Assembly (NCBI GenBank): GCA_044841755.1
Contig: JAXOFM010000001.1
Coordinates: forward strand, 1,185,874-1,249,873
Direction of reading: 5' to 3'
DNA length: 64,000 bases
Origin: CAZAPO01 sp044841755
Lineage (GTDB): Bacteria; Bacteroidota; Bacteroidia; Flavobacteriales; Flavobacteriaceae
Of this stretch, positions 44,168 to 53,108 are shown in pieces. The notes under the pieces were generated by a model. That model was not told the DNA's origin. It worked only from the letters and a program-made list of their open reading frames with translations, and did not search any database. The translations under genes were made by a program, and so were the position numbers. Each line of letters starts with the position of its first letter. The stretch's first letter is position 1.

Positions 44168-44809
44168 ATGGCACAATCAAAAGCAAACAAAAGGTTCATG
44201 AATATGGCCTATGGACTTGGAGCATCAATCGTAATTGTTGGAGCACTTTTCAAGATTATCCACTACGAAATAGGACCACTTACAGGTAACGTAATGTTAA
44301 CTATCGGTCTTGTTACTGAGGCAATTATATTTGCAATTTCAGCATTCGAACCAGTTGATGACGATTTAGACTGGTCACTAGTTTACCCTGAATTAGCAGG
44401 AGGACAAAAAACCAAGAAAAAGGACAGCCCCAAAGATGCCCAAGGTTTATTATCTCAAAAATTAGATGACTTATTAAAAGAAGCTAAAATTGATGGCGAG
44501 CTAATGGCTAGCTTAGGTGATAGCATTAAGAATTTTGAAGGTGCCGCTAAGAATATAGCTCCAACTGTTGATGGCGTTCAAGCTACTCAAAAGTACAGTG
44601 AAGAAATGTCTTTAGCAGCTGCACAAATGGAGTCACTGAATAGTCTTTATAAAGTACAATTAGAGAACGTTAACAAACATGCAGCTATGCAAGAAGAATC
44701 TGTGCAAAACGCTGCTAAGTTGAAAGAACAAATGCAATCATTAGCATCTAACCTATCATCATTAAATGGTGTTTATGGAGGTATGCTTTCTGCAATGAAT
44801 AAGAACTAA
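44168..44809 (+). CDS. gldL: Type IX secretion/gliding motor protein GldL
   Basis: GldL is the inner-membrane part of the proton-driven GldLM motor that powers type IX secretion and gliding. The 213-residue protein has two N-terminal membrane helices (about 15-33 and 39-58, with the conserved Glu in VTEAIIFAISAFEP) and a cytoplasmic helical tail. It lies 33 bases after gldK. Confidence 0.97.
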   Translation: MAQSKANKRFMNMAYGLGASIVIVGALFKIIHYEIGPLTGNVMLTIGLVTEAIIFAISAFEPVDDDLDWSLVYPELAGGQKTKKKDSPKDAQGLLSQKLDDLLKEAKIDGELMASLGDSIKNFEGAAKNIAPTVDGVQATQKYSEEMSLAAAQMESLNSLYKVQLENVNKHAAMQEESVQNAAKLKEQMQSLASNLSSLNGVYGGMLSAMNKN

Positions 44810-44847
44810 TTAGAATTTAATCCATTAATAGCAAAAACTAATTAGTT

Positions 44848-46419
44848 ATGGCAGGAGGAAAATTATCTGCAAGGCAGAAAATGATCAACTTGATGTATTT
44901 GATCTTCATTGCGATGTTAGCATTGAATATGTCAAAAGAAGTGCTGTCAGCATTCGGATTAATGAACGAACGTTTAACCGAATCTAACCAAGCAGCTACA
45001 GAACGTAACGCAGCCTTTGTTGATGAATTAGCAGTTAAGGCTGGAGAACAACCAGATAAATACAAACCTTTACAGGAAAAGGCGCATCAAATTGATGTGT
45101 TGGCAAATGATCTTAATAATTATTTGACAAACCTTAAAGGTGAAATGACGAAGTCTTTAGATGATCCTACAGATTATGAGATCATGGATAAGGCAGATTT
45201 CTTAGACAATTATCTTTTTAAAGGAGATAAGCTAAAGCCTGAAGGTGAAGCATTTCTTAACAATATTGCTACCTTTAGAGATGGTGTAGTTGACATTTTA
45301 GGAGACGACGCACAATTTGCATCTATCGCAGCCGATGTTAAAAAGAAATTTGCTACTGATCCTGTTCAGGTAACTGGAGAATTGAAACCAAAAGAATGGT
45401 TAGATTACCACTATAGAGGTTTTCCATTAGTAGCGTCATTAACAAAGATGACACAATTGCAAGCTGATATTAAAACTACTGAGTCTGAAGTATTAGGTGC
45501 AATGTTCCAAGGAAAACTTACTAGTGAGGTCTCTATGACAAACTATACTACTTTATTAGAGACTTCTAAGTCTGCATACTTTAATGGTGAGCAGTTTAAT
45601 GGTCAAATTGTATTAGGACGTAAAGATGCTTCTACAAAACCAAATAGAGTTGAGTTAACTCTAGATGGTAGAGCATTAAGAGAAAATGAATATACTATTG
45701 AAGATGGTAAAGTAAAACTTAATGTTAATACGGGAAGACCTGGAGAGCATAAAATTGAAGGTAAATTAATCTTCTTAGAAGATGGTACTGAAACAGAAGT
45801 TCCTGTGAGTACATCATTTGCTACTGTTCCAAAACCAAACTCAGCTACAATTTCAGCTGATAAGATGAATGTTGTTTATCGTGGTGTGAAGAACCCAATG
45901 ACAATTTCATTTGCTGGAATTCCAGATAATCAGGTTGTGGCAAATGCTCAAGGATTATCAAGAGGAAGTGGTGTTGGTAAATATGTAATGGATGTTACTA
46001 GAGTTCAAGGTAGAGAAGTTACTGTAAATGTATCAGGTACTTTGCCTGATGGTTCTAAAGTTTCTGATAATGCTAAATTTAGAATCAAGGATATTCCTAG
46101 ACCAACTGGTACTGTAAGAGGAGAAGATGGTTCTACTAAAATGCAAAAAGGAAACCTTGAAATTTCAACAATTGGAGCAAAATTAGATGATTTCGATTTT
46201 GAATTACCATTAGAGATTACAGGATTTAACTTTAAAGTAACAGGACAGCCAACTATTGCTGTAAGAGGTAATAAATTAGACACAAGAGCTAAACAAGCAC
46301 TTCGTAAGGCAAAAAGAGGTTCAGCTGTACAGATATTTGATATTGAAGCAAAGATTAAAGGAAACTCTGCTTACAAGTTAAAGAAAGTATCTCCTGTATT
46401 TGTTGAATTGACAAACTAA
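44848..46419 (+). CDS. gldM: Type IX secretion/gliding motor protein GldM
   Basis: GldM spans the periplasm and couples the GldL motor to the outer-membrane GldKN ring. The 523-residue protein has one N-terminal membrane helix (LMYLIFIAMLALNMSKEVL-type, about 13-32), a long helical section and then beta-rich Ig-like domains. It is the third gene of the operon, 38 bases after gldL. Length and domain order are normal. Confidence 0.97.
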   Translation: MAGGKLSARQKMINLMYLIFIAMLALNMSKEVLSAFGLMNERLTESNQAATERNAAFVDELAVKAGEQPDKYKPLQEKAHQIDVLANDLNNYLTNLKGEMTKSLDDPTDYEIMDKADFLDNYLFKGDKLKPEGEAFLNNIATFRDGVVDILGDDAQFASIAADVKKKFATDPVQVTGELKPKEWLDYHYRGFPLVASLTKMTQLQADIKTTESEVLGAMFQGKLTSEVSMTNYTTLLETSKSAYFNGEQFNGQIVLGRKDASTKPNRVELTLDGRALRENEYTIEDGKVKLNVNTGRPGEHKIEGKLIFLEDGTETEVPVSTSFATVPKPNSATISADKMNVVYRGVKNPMTISFAGIPDNQVVANAQGLSRGSGVGKYVMDVTRVQGREVTVNVSGTLPDGSKVSDNAKFRIKDIPRPTGTVRGEDGSTKMQKGNLEISTIGAKLDDFDFELPLEITGFNFKVTGQPTIAVRGNKLDTRAKQALRKAKRGSAVQIFDIEAKIKGNSAYKLKKVSPVFVELTN

Positions 46420-46451
46420 AAAATTAGTCCCAAACTAAACATAAGAAGAAA

Positions 46452-47342
46452 ATGAATTTAAAAAGTTTTGTATTAACCGTTGCATGTGTCTTTGTTGCAA
46501 ATATTGTATTTGCTCAGGCTAATATCCTAAATGCAAAGAAACCAGAAGAAATAGGTGTAAAGACAGATATGCAAATATTAATGGATAACGACAGACCATT
46601 AGAATATGGTTATGTTGATGATAGAGACATCTTATATTCAACAATGGTTTGGGAAAAAATAGTGCTGGATGAGCGTGTAAACTTCCCAATGTACTATCCA
46701 ATTGATACTAACAACATTGGTAAGGATCGTAGATCATTATTTGATGTGTTAATGAAAGCTGTAAAAACAGGTGATATTGAGAACGTTTATGACGATTCAT
46801 ATTTCACAACCAAAAGAACGTTGAAAGATCTTGAAGCAGCTTTAGTAAAGATTGATACTACAGAGCTTGGTATTGAGCAGTTCAATGCTGGTGAGCAAAT
46901 TTCTCCAGAGTATATAAACAAAAGAGAAATTGCAGCAGCTGATGTAATGGAATACCATATTAAAGGATTGTATTATTTTGATAAGCGTCAAGGAGAGTTG
47001 AAATATCGTTTAATGGGAATTGCTCCTGTTGTGCCAGATGTTAACTTCATTGATACTGAAGATCAAGATTTAATTCCATTATTCTGGGTGTTCTTCCCAG
47101 AGGCTCGTGAAGTATTACACAATGCAAAAGTGTTTAATGGAAAGAATTCTGCAATGCCAATTTCCTTTGATCATTTATTAAATTCCCGAAGATTTAACGG
47201 TTATATCTTTAGAGAAGAAAATGTTCAAGGTGATAGAGCTGTGACAGAATACATTTCAGATAATGCTTTAATGCAGTTGCTTGAATCAAATAGAATAAAA
47301 GAAAGAATTCGAGATTTCGAACAAGATATGTGGTCTTACTAA
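46452..47342 (+). CDS. gldN: Type IX secretion/gliding protein GldN
   Basis: GldN associates with GldK in the periplasmic ring of the type IX secretion apparatus. The 296-residue product has a signal peptide (1-22, ending FAQ) and the family block DRDILYSTMVWEKI near 57-70. It is the last gene of gldKLMN, followed by a strong terminator. All four operon members are intact, so secretion and gliding should be functional. Confidence 0.96.
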   Translation: MNLKSFVLTVACVFVANIVFAQANILNAKKPEEIGVKTDMQILMDNDRPLEYGYVDDRDILYSTMVWEKIVLDERVNFPMYYPIDTNNIGKDRRSLFDVLMKAVKTGDIENVYDDSYFTTKRTLKDLEAALVKIDTTELGIEQFNAGEQISPEYINKREIAAADVMEYHIKGLYYFDKRQGELKYRLMGIAPVVPDVNFIDTEDQDLIPLFWVFFPEAREVLHNAKVFNGKNSAMPISFDHLLNSRRFNGYIFREENVQGDRAVTEYISDNALMQLLESNRIKERIRDFEQDMWSY

Positions 47343-47360
47343 TTACTAAGACACAAGATA

Positions 47361-47390
47361 AAACGCTCACCATTTGGTGAGCGTTTTTTG
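47361..47390 (+). terminator. Intrinsic terminator after gldN
   Basis: AACGCTCACC/GGTGAGCGTT stem (47362-47371 with 47376-47385), ATTT loop, then a T-run to 47389. Confidence 0.9.
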
Positions 47391-47426
47391 TTTCTACTAA
47401 ATACATACTTCCTTATCTTCGCATCA

Positions 47427-48473
47427 GTGAAAAAAGCTGATTACATAGTTGTAGGATCAGGACTTGCAGGTATCATGTTTTGTGATGTATTGCAACAAAA
47501 CGACAAATCGTTTGTAGTGTTTGATGATGGTTCACAACAATCATCTGTTGTGGCAGGAGGTTTATATAATCCAGTGGTTTTAAAGCGATTTACTCCAGTT
47601 TGGAAAAGCAAGGAACAATTAGAGCTGGCATTACCTCGTTATCATTCGTTGGAGTCACAGCTTGGAGTAAAGCTAGACTATAAGATTCCCGTTTATAGAT
47701 TATTTGCTTCTATAGAAGAACAGAACAACTGGTTTCTAGCTTGTGATAAACTTGGGCTTAGTGATTATCTCAAACCAGAGATTCTTCACCCTAATAAAGC
47801 TTCAGTAAAGAGTGACTTTGGTTTTGGCGAAGTCATTGACACAGGAAGAATAGATACATCAACGTTAATTGATAGTTTTAAGGCAAGCTTGAAAGTAACA
47901 GATTCATTAGTGCAAGATTCTTTTCTGCATGATAAGCTTGAATTTAGTTCAGAAGGAGTCCAGTACAAAAGTATTTCAGCAAAACACATTGTGTTTGCTG
48001 AAGGTTTCGGATTAAAGAGAAATCCGTATTTCAACCATTTACCTTTAAAAGGGACAAAAGGTGAACTGCTGGTTATTCATGCTCCAGAATTAAAGATCGA
48101 TTTTGTGTTAAAGTCTGGAGCATTTTTAATTCCAATAGGTGATGATAGTTACATTGTTGGAGCTACTTACGAATGGACCGACAAGACCAATAATACTACC
48201 AATGAAGCTAGAGAGCAGTTGGAAGAAAAATTAAAACAATTCATAAACTGCGAATACGAAGTAATAGATCAAATAGCTGGTATGCGTCCAACGGTTATTG
48301 ATAGACGACCGTTAGTTGGTCAACATTCAAAACACAAACAATTATTTGTGCTAAATGGCTTAGGAACAAGGGGAGTTATGATTGCTCCTTATGTAGCAAA
48401 ACAACTCTTTAACTTTATTGAAAAAGGATTGCGATTAGATGCAGAAATAGCAATTAATCGATTCTCAAATTAA
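47427..48473 (+). CDS. FAD-dependent D-amino-acid-oxidase-like oxidoreductase
   Basis: The 348-residue protein has the Rossmann motif VVGSGLAG (near 7-14) and the DAO-type ending GLGTRGVMIAPYVA near 318. The substrate is unknown; the family oxidises secondary or primary amines. GTG at 47427 is used since it gives the compact KKADYIVVG start; an in-frame TTG at 47388 falls in the preceding terminator. The stop overlaps the convergent DUF983 gene by four bases. Confidence 0.88.
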   Translation: MKKADYIVVGSGLAGIMFCDVLQQNDKSFVVFDDGSQQSSVVAGGLYNPVVLKRFTPVWKSKEQLELALPRYHSLESQLGVKLDYKIPVYRLFASIEEQNNWFLACDKLGLSDYLKPEILHPNKASVKSDFGFGEVIDTGRIDTSTLIDSFKASLKVTDSLVQDSFLHDKLEFSSEGVQYKSISAKHIVFAEGFGLKRNPYFNHLPLKGTKGELLVIHAPELKIDFVLKSGAFLIPIGDDSYIVGATYEWTDKTNNTTNEAREQLEEKLKQFINCEYEVIDQIAGMRPTVIDRRPLVGQHSKHKQLFVLNGLGTRGVMIAPYVAKQLFNFIEKGLRLDAEIAINRFSN

Positions 48474-48859
48474 GCAGTCTTTTGAGATACACTTTTATCG
48501 TAATGAATAAAAAAGTTGATCCAGATATTTCTAGACAATCTTAAAATGATAGGATAGAAACCAATCATAGTCCCAACAATAGCTATAAATGCAACTTTTA
48601 AACTTGAGCCAAGAAACAGATAAGAAATAACAAAAGCTGCAACAGCAAAAGCTATTCCCACAGCATAACTTACATACATGGCGCCATAAAAGAAGGATGG
48701 TTCTAATTTATACTTAGTGTTGCATGTAGAACAACGTTCAGGCATTTTTAATGTGTAAGAAAGTATATATGGGTTTTTGTTTTCATACATGCTTTCGTTA
48801 TGGCATTTTGGGCAAGTTCCTGTGAAAATACTGTAGATTTTTTTTCCTTTTCCTAGCAT
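48470..48859 (-). CDS. DUF983 family membrane protein
   Basis: The 129-residue protein has two zinc-ribbon-type cysteine pairs (CPKC near 16, CSTC near 43) and two membrane helices (about 62-84 and 88-110). This pattern defines DUF983, whose function is unknown. ATG at 48859 is chosen because it begins the conserved LGKGKKIYSIF; a TAACTTTG -7 box (48905-48898) lies upstream, inside the longer reading frame. Confidence 0.88.
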   Translation of the reverse strand: MLGKGKKIYSIFTGTCPKCHNESMYENKNPYILSYTLKMPERCSTCNTKYKLEPSFFYGAMYVSYAVGIAFAVAAFVISYLFLGSSLKVAFIAIVGTMIGFYPIILRLSRNIWINFFIHYDKSVSQKTA

Positions 48860-48944
48860 TGGGAATTGTCTTATTTTAGCGACTTGAATTAATGACACAA
48901 AGTTAAGTTTAAAAGCACTTATATCGTGTAACTTTTGTAACAAA

Positions 48945-50858
48945 ATGCTGAATATTCATAAACTTTCTATAGCGTTTCAAGGCGAATATTTATTTGAAGA
49001 CATCTCATTTAGATTAAAGGGAGGTGATCGTGTTGGACTTATTGGTAAGAACGGAGCAGGAAAGTCTACGCTTTTAAAAATTCTTGCGAACGAACAGGAA
49101 TATGATGCTGGTCAAGTGGCTACAGAAAAAACACTAAAAGTAGGATTTCTTAAGCAGGACATTGATTTTGAGTATGGAAAGACTATTCTTGAAGAAGCTT
49201 ATGAGGCATTTGCAGAGATTAAGGAATTAGAAGTTTCTTTGGCCAAGATTAATGAGCAATTGACGGAGAGAACTGATTATGAAAGTGAAGCTTATAACCA
49301 ATTAATGGTTGATCTTAACGATAAGCAGCATCAATACGAAATATTAGGAGGCTATAACTATCAAGGTGAAACCGAAAAAGTACTTCAAGGGTTAGGGTTT
49401 AAGCGAGAAGACTTTGAAAAGCTCACTGATACCTTTTCAGGAGGTTGGCGTATGCGAATAGAGTTAGCCAAATTGTTGCTTCAAAATAATGATGTATTGC
49501 TTTTGGATGAGCCGACAAACCATTTAGATATAGAATCAATTATTTGGTTAGAATCTTTCTTGAAGAATTATTCAGGAGCTGTAGTTATTGTTTCACACGA
49601 TAAGATGTTTTTAGATAACGTTACTAACAGAACTATTGAAATATCTCTGGGTAGAATTTATGATCATCCTAAACCATATTCAAAGTATTTAGTTTTTAGG
49701 GAAGAACTAAGAACACAGCAATTAGCATCTCAAAAGAATCAACAAAAGCAAATTGAACAAACTGAAAAGCTTATTGAGAAATTTCGATATAAAGCGAGTA
49801 AAGCGTCTATGGCACAATCGCTTATTAAAAAGTTAGACAAGGTTGAGAGAATTGAGGTTGACGAAGATGATAACAGTGTGATGACTGTAAACTTTCCTGT
49901 TTCGATAACTCCAGGAAAGGTGGTGCTCGAAATGAATAATATAGAGAAGCATTATGGAGATTTACAAGTACTTCAAAATGTAAGTTTATTGGTTGCTAGA
50001 GATAGCAAAATAGCTTTTGTCGGTCAGAACGGGCAAGGTAAGTCAACTTTAGCAAAGATCATTGTGCAAGAAATAGATTTTGGAGGAGAGTTGAAACTTG
50101 GGCATAATGTTCAAATTGGATATTTTGCTCAAAATCAAGCTGAGTATTTAGATGGTGACAAAACAGTTTTAGATACCATGATCGATGCCGCCAACGAGAG
50201 TAACCGAGCAAAAGTTAGGGATATTCTAGGAGCCTTTTTATTTAGAGGAGAAGAAGTTGAAAAGTATGTAAAGGTACTTTCTGGAGGGGAGCGTAACCGT
50301 CTAGCATTAGCCAAATTATTACTTCAACCCTTAAATGTTTTAATCATGGATGAGCCCACTAATCATCTTGATATTAAATCAAAAAATGTTTTAAAAGAAG
50401 CACTCAATAGTTTTGGAGGAACACTTATTCTAGTGTCACATGATAGAGATTTTCTTCGAGGATTAACCAATAAGGTATATGAATTCAAGGATAGGGAAAT
50501 AAAAGAGTATTTAGGTGACATAGATTATTATCTCGAACAGCGAAATGTTGAGAATTTAAGAGAGATAGAGAAGAGAGAGGTATTTAAAGAAGTAAAAGAT
50601 AAAACCACTGCAAAACATTCTTACGAAGAACAGAAAAAGCTAAAGTCACTTAATAATAAACTCAGTAAGGTTGAATCTCAAATCAATCAATTAGAAAAAG
50701 AGATCAAGGAGATTGATGTTGAATTAGAGACCAATTATGAAGCTACTGTGTCAGATCCTTCTTTTTTTGATCAATACCAACAAAAGAAAGATAATTTACA
50801 GCAACTTATGACTTCATGGGAAGAAATTCAACTAGAAATAGAAGAATTTAATTCGTAA
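48945..50858 (+). CDS. ABC-F family ATPase
   Basis: ABC-F proteins have two ABC ATPase domains but no membrane part, and act on the ribosome (translation quality control or antibiotic protection). The 637-residue protein has Walker A motifs GKNGAGKS (near 37) and GQNGQGKS (near 360), signature motifs FSGGWRMR and LSGGERNR, and a C-terminal coiled coil (about 555-635) as in Uup-type members. Which subfamily function it has cannot be told from sequence. It diverges from DUF983. Confidence 0.93.
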   Translation: MLNIHKLSIAFQGEYLFEDISFRLKGGDRVGLIGKNGAGKSTLLKILANEQEYDAGQVATEKTLKVGFLKQDIDFEYGKTILEEAYEAFAEIKELEVSLAKINEQLTERTDYESEAYNQLMVDLNDKQHQYEILGGYNYQGETEKVLQGLGFKREDFEKLTDTFSGGWRMRIELAKLLLQNNDVLLLDEPTNHLDIESIIWLESFLKNYSGAVVIVSHDKMFLDNVTNRTIEISLGRIYDHPKPYSKYLVFREELRTQQLASQKNQQKQIEQTEKLIEKFRYKASKASMAQSLIKKLDKVERIEVDEDDNSVMTVNFPVSITPGKVVLEMNNIEKHYGDLQVLQNVSLLVARDSKIAFVGQNGQGKSTLAKIIVQEIDFGGELKLGHNVQIGYFAQNQAEYLDGDKTVLDTMIDAANESNRAKVRDILGAFLFRGEEVEKYVKVLSGGERNRLALAKLLLQPLNVLIMDEPTNHLDIKSKNVLKEALNSFGGTLILVSHDRDFLRGLTNKVYEFKDREIKEYLGDIDYYLEQRNVENLREIEKREVFKEVKDKTTAKHSYEEQKKLKSLNNKLSKVESQINQLEKEIKEIDVELETNYEATVSDPSFFDQYQQKKDNLQQLMTSWEEIQLEIEEFNS

Positions 50859-50877
50859 TCTCATTCTTACGCGTTTG

Positions 50878-50926
50878 CAGTTTATCGAATAATATTGGCA
50901 GTTTATCGCATTCTTTCTATATTCGT
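50878..50926 (+). promoter_or_regulatory. LytTR-like direct repeat plus promoter of the LRR gene
   Basis: GCAGTTTATCG occurs at 50878-50888 and again at 50899-50909, a 21-base period (two helical turns). Each copy fits the published LytTR-type pattern closely. A TTG (50896-50898) and TATATTCG (50919-50926), spacer 20, form a likely promoter, so the second copy sits directly behind the -33 element. Confidence 0.55.
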
Positions 50927-50964
50927 TATCAGATTAATAGCCCCTCAACTAAAAATCTACTACT

Positions 50965-51867
50965 ATGAAAACCTTGAAGACTACTTTATTGTTATGCTTT
51001 TTTTCGGCATTAACATTCGCTAACGTTTCACAAAAAGAGAAAGAAGCTTTAATTGCTATTTGCAATGCTACTAATGGTGACCAATGGACCGTAACATGGG
51101 ATATTGACAGTCCTGTTAATACATGGCATGGAGTAAGAGTTGAAAGTGACAAAGTTGTTGCTCTTGACCTTAGTTTTAATAATCTGGAAGGACAATTACC
51201 TGAGCAAATAGGAGATCTTGTAAACCTAAGACAGCTTAACTTATTTAGAAATAAGATATCTGGGAGTTTACCTCAATCTATTGGTAATTTAAAGCAGTTA
51301 AGAAAACTAAATATTGCGTTTAATACTTTAGAAGGAAAAATTCCTAATACTATTGGAGCGATGAGCTCGTTGACAACAATTGAGTTATTTATGAACAAAC
51401 TAGAAGGAAACATTCCTTCAACAATTGGTCAATTATCAAAGCTTAAAAAAATTGAAATATTTAGTAATAAACTAACTGGTCCAATCCCTTCTGAAATAGG
51501 AAATCTTACAAAATTAAAAGAACTTTCATTAAGCAGTAATGAACTATCAGGAGCTATTCCAAAAAGCGTGAGTAACTTAGTTAGTTTAGAAAAATTAAGT
51601 CTTTACGATAATAGTTTGTTTGGTCCAGTTCCAGCTAGTCTAGGTAATCTGGCAAATCTAGAAGAAATTATGTTGTCTGATAATATGTTGTATGGAAATA
51701 TTCCAACTAACTTGGCAAGCTTAGATAATTTAAAAGTGTTAATGTTGAATAATAATGAGTTAAAAGGCGACTTTGCAAGCATTGCAAAAAAATTACCTGA
51801 AGGCGTACACTTTGAATTTGGAAACCTAGGAGACAAAAAGAATTCGGCCCTTGTAGGAACGGATTAG
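50965..51867 (+). CDS. Secreted leucine-rich-repeat protein, plant-type LRR
   Basis: The 300-residue protein has a signal peptide (about 1-19), an LRR-cap-like segment (EALIAICNATNGDQW, then NTWHGV) and about eight to nine 24-residue repeats of the LxxLxLxxNxLxGxIPxxIGxL type (about residues 67-280). This is the plant-specific LRR subclass, known also from marine Bacteroidota; its ligand is unknown. There is no C-terminal type IX sorting domain, so it may remain periplasmic or use another export route. It has a candidate LytTR-regulated promoter and its own terminator. Confidence 0.9.
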   Translation: MKTLKTTLLLCFFSALTFANVSQKEKEALIAICNATNGDQWTVTWDIDSPVNTWHGVRVESDKVVALDLSFNNLEGQLPEQIGDLVNLRQLNLFRNKISGSLPQSIGNLKQLRKLNIAFNTLEGKIPNTIGAMSSLTTIELFMNKLEGNIPSTIGQLSKLKKIEIFSNKLTGPIPSEIGNLTKLKELSLSSNELSGAIPKSVSNLVSLEKLSLYDNSLFGPVPASLGNLANLEEIMLSDNMLYGNIPTNLASLDNLKVLMLNNNELKGDFASIAKKLPEGVHFEFGNLGDKKNSALVGTD

Positions 51868-51900
51868 ATAATTTGTATAATTAATTATTTTTTTGATTGA

Positions 51901-51932
51901 AAAACTGCTTCATATTACGAGGCAGTTTTTTT
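51901..51932 (+). terminator. Intrinsic terminator after the LRR gene
   Basis: AAAACTGC/GCAGTTTT stem (51901-51908 with 51922-51929), 13-base loop, then T-run. Confidence 0.8.
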
Positions 51933-51944
51933 ATTATATAATAC

Positions 51945-51974
51945 TTGCTAAAATAGAAAAGGGTTGTATATTTG
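51945..51974 (+). promoter_or_regulatory. Predicted promoter of the initiator tRNA
   Basis: TTG at 51945-51947 and TATATTTG at 51967-51974 with a 19-base spacer, an exact match to the Bacteroidota consensus. The tRNA begins 12 bases later. Confidence 0.8.
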
Positions 51975-51985
51975 CAGTCCAACAT

Positions 51986-52058
<73 letters not shown>

Positions 52059-52063
52059 CAAAG

Positions 52064-52097
52064 AAGCCTCCAGAATTTCTGGAGGCTTTTGTTTTTT
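52064..52097 (+). terminator. Intrinsic terminator after the tRNA
   Basis: AAGCCTCCAGA/TCTGGAGGCTT stem with a short loop (52064-52088), followed by T-rich sequence. Confidence 0.88.
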
Positions 52098-52123
52098 TAT
52101 ATATTTAACTAATTGTACTGGTT

Positions 52124-53098
52124 TTGAAGAAAATAAAATGGGGACTTGTTGGTTTAGGGCAAATTTCAGATTTGTTTGCCAAAGATTTACTATTAGTTGA
52201 GGATGCTGAAATTTATGCCGTTGGATCCCGTTCAAAAGATAAAGCTCAAGATTTTGCCAGAAAGTATGACGTTCAAAAGGCTTATGGCTCTTATGAAGAG
52301 ATATTTAAGGATCCAGAAATCGATATCATATATATAGGAACTCCACATAATTCACATGCCGAATTGAGTGTTGAAGCCATGAAATGTGGTAAACATGTAC
52401 TTTGCGAAAAACCTCTAGCACTTAACCAACGGCAGGCAGAAAGCATTATAAATGCCTCAAGAAAGTATAAAAAGTTCTTTATGGAAGCTTTTTGGTCAAG
52501 ATTCAACCCTTCAATTAAAGAAGTTAAACGTAAGGTAGGTGATGGACTGATAGGTGACGTCAAGTACATTAATGCCGATTTTGCTTTTTATATAGAAGTT
52601 TTTGAAGGTAGTAGAATGACAAACATGGAATTAGGTGGTGGTTCGTTGTTGGACATTGGAGTGTATCCTCTTTTTCTTTCATATCTAATTCTTGGTATGC
52701 CAGAGAAAGTACTAGCTACTTCAAATTTTTTCGATTCTGGAGCAGATAAACAAACGTCTATGATTTTACAATATAAGCAGGCACAGGCGGTATTACATAG
52801 TAGTTTTGTATCACAGTCTAATATGATCGCGACCGTAAGTGGAGAAAAGGGTAGAATTAATTTGAATTTTGTTTGGCACGAAGCTCAATCTTATTCTGTA
52901 CATTTAGGTGATCAAACCGAAGAGTTTCAATTACCTATTAAAGGAAAAGGATACACTTATGAAATACAAGAGTGCCATAAATGTATTCTAAATAATAAAA
53001 TTGAAAGTGACTTTTGGTCACACCAAGATAGTTTGAGCTTGATCTCAATAGTGGATGAAGTTCGTAAACAGATTGGGTTAAGATACCCTTCAGAATAA
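52124..53098 (+). CDS. Gfo/Idh/MocA family oxidoreductase
   Basis: The 324-residue protein has the NAD(P)-binding motif GLVGLGQIS (near 7-15) and the family signature CEKPLALN (near 97-104). Members oxidise or reduce sugars and sugar derivatives; resemblance is to the dihydrodiol-dehydrogenase-like branch. The start is TTG at 52124, the only start codon close enough to the Rossmann motif. The sugar porter starts ten bases after its stop, so the two are probably co-transcribed in carbohydrate metabolism. Confidence 0.92.
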   Translation: MKKIKWGLVGLGQISDLFAKDLLLVEDAEIYAVGSRSKDKAQDFARKYDVQKAYGSYEEIFKDPEIDIIYIGTPHNSHAELSVEAMKCGKHVLCEKPLALNQRQAESIINASRKYKKFFMEAFWSRFNPSIKEVKRKVGDGLIGDVKYINADFAFYIEVFEGSRMTNMELGGGSLLDIGVYPLFLSYLILGMPEKVLATSNFFDSGADKQTSMILQYKQAQAVLHSSFVSQSNMIATVSGEKGRINLNFVWHEAQSYSVHLGDQTEEFQLPIKGKGYTYEIQECHKCILNNKIESDFWSHQDSLSLISIVDEVRKQIGLRYPSE

Positions 53099-53108
53099 AT
53101 TTTAATAG

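Noticed and set aside
51160..51800. CRISPR-like periodic repeats
   Set aside because: The roughly 72-base periodicity is the coding pattern of 24-residue leucine-rich repeats in an intact reading frame.
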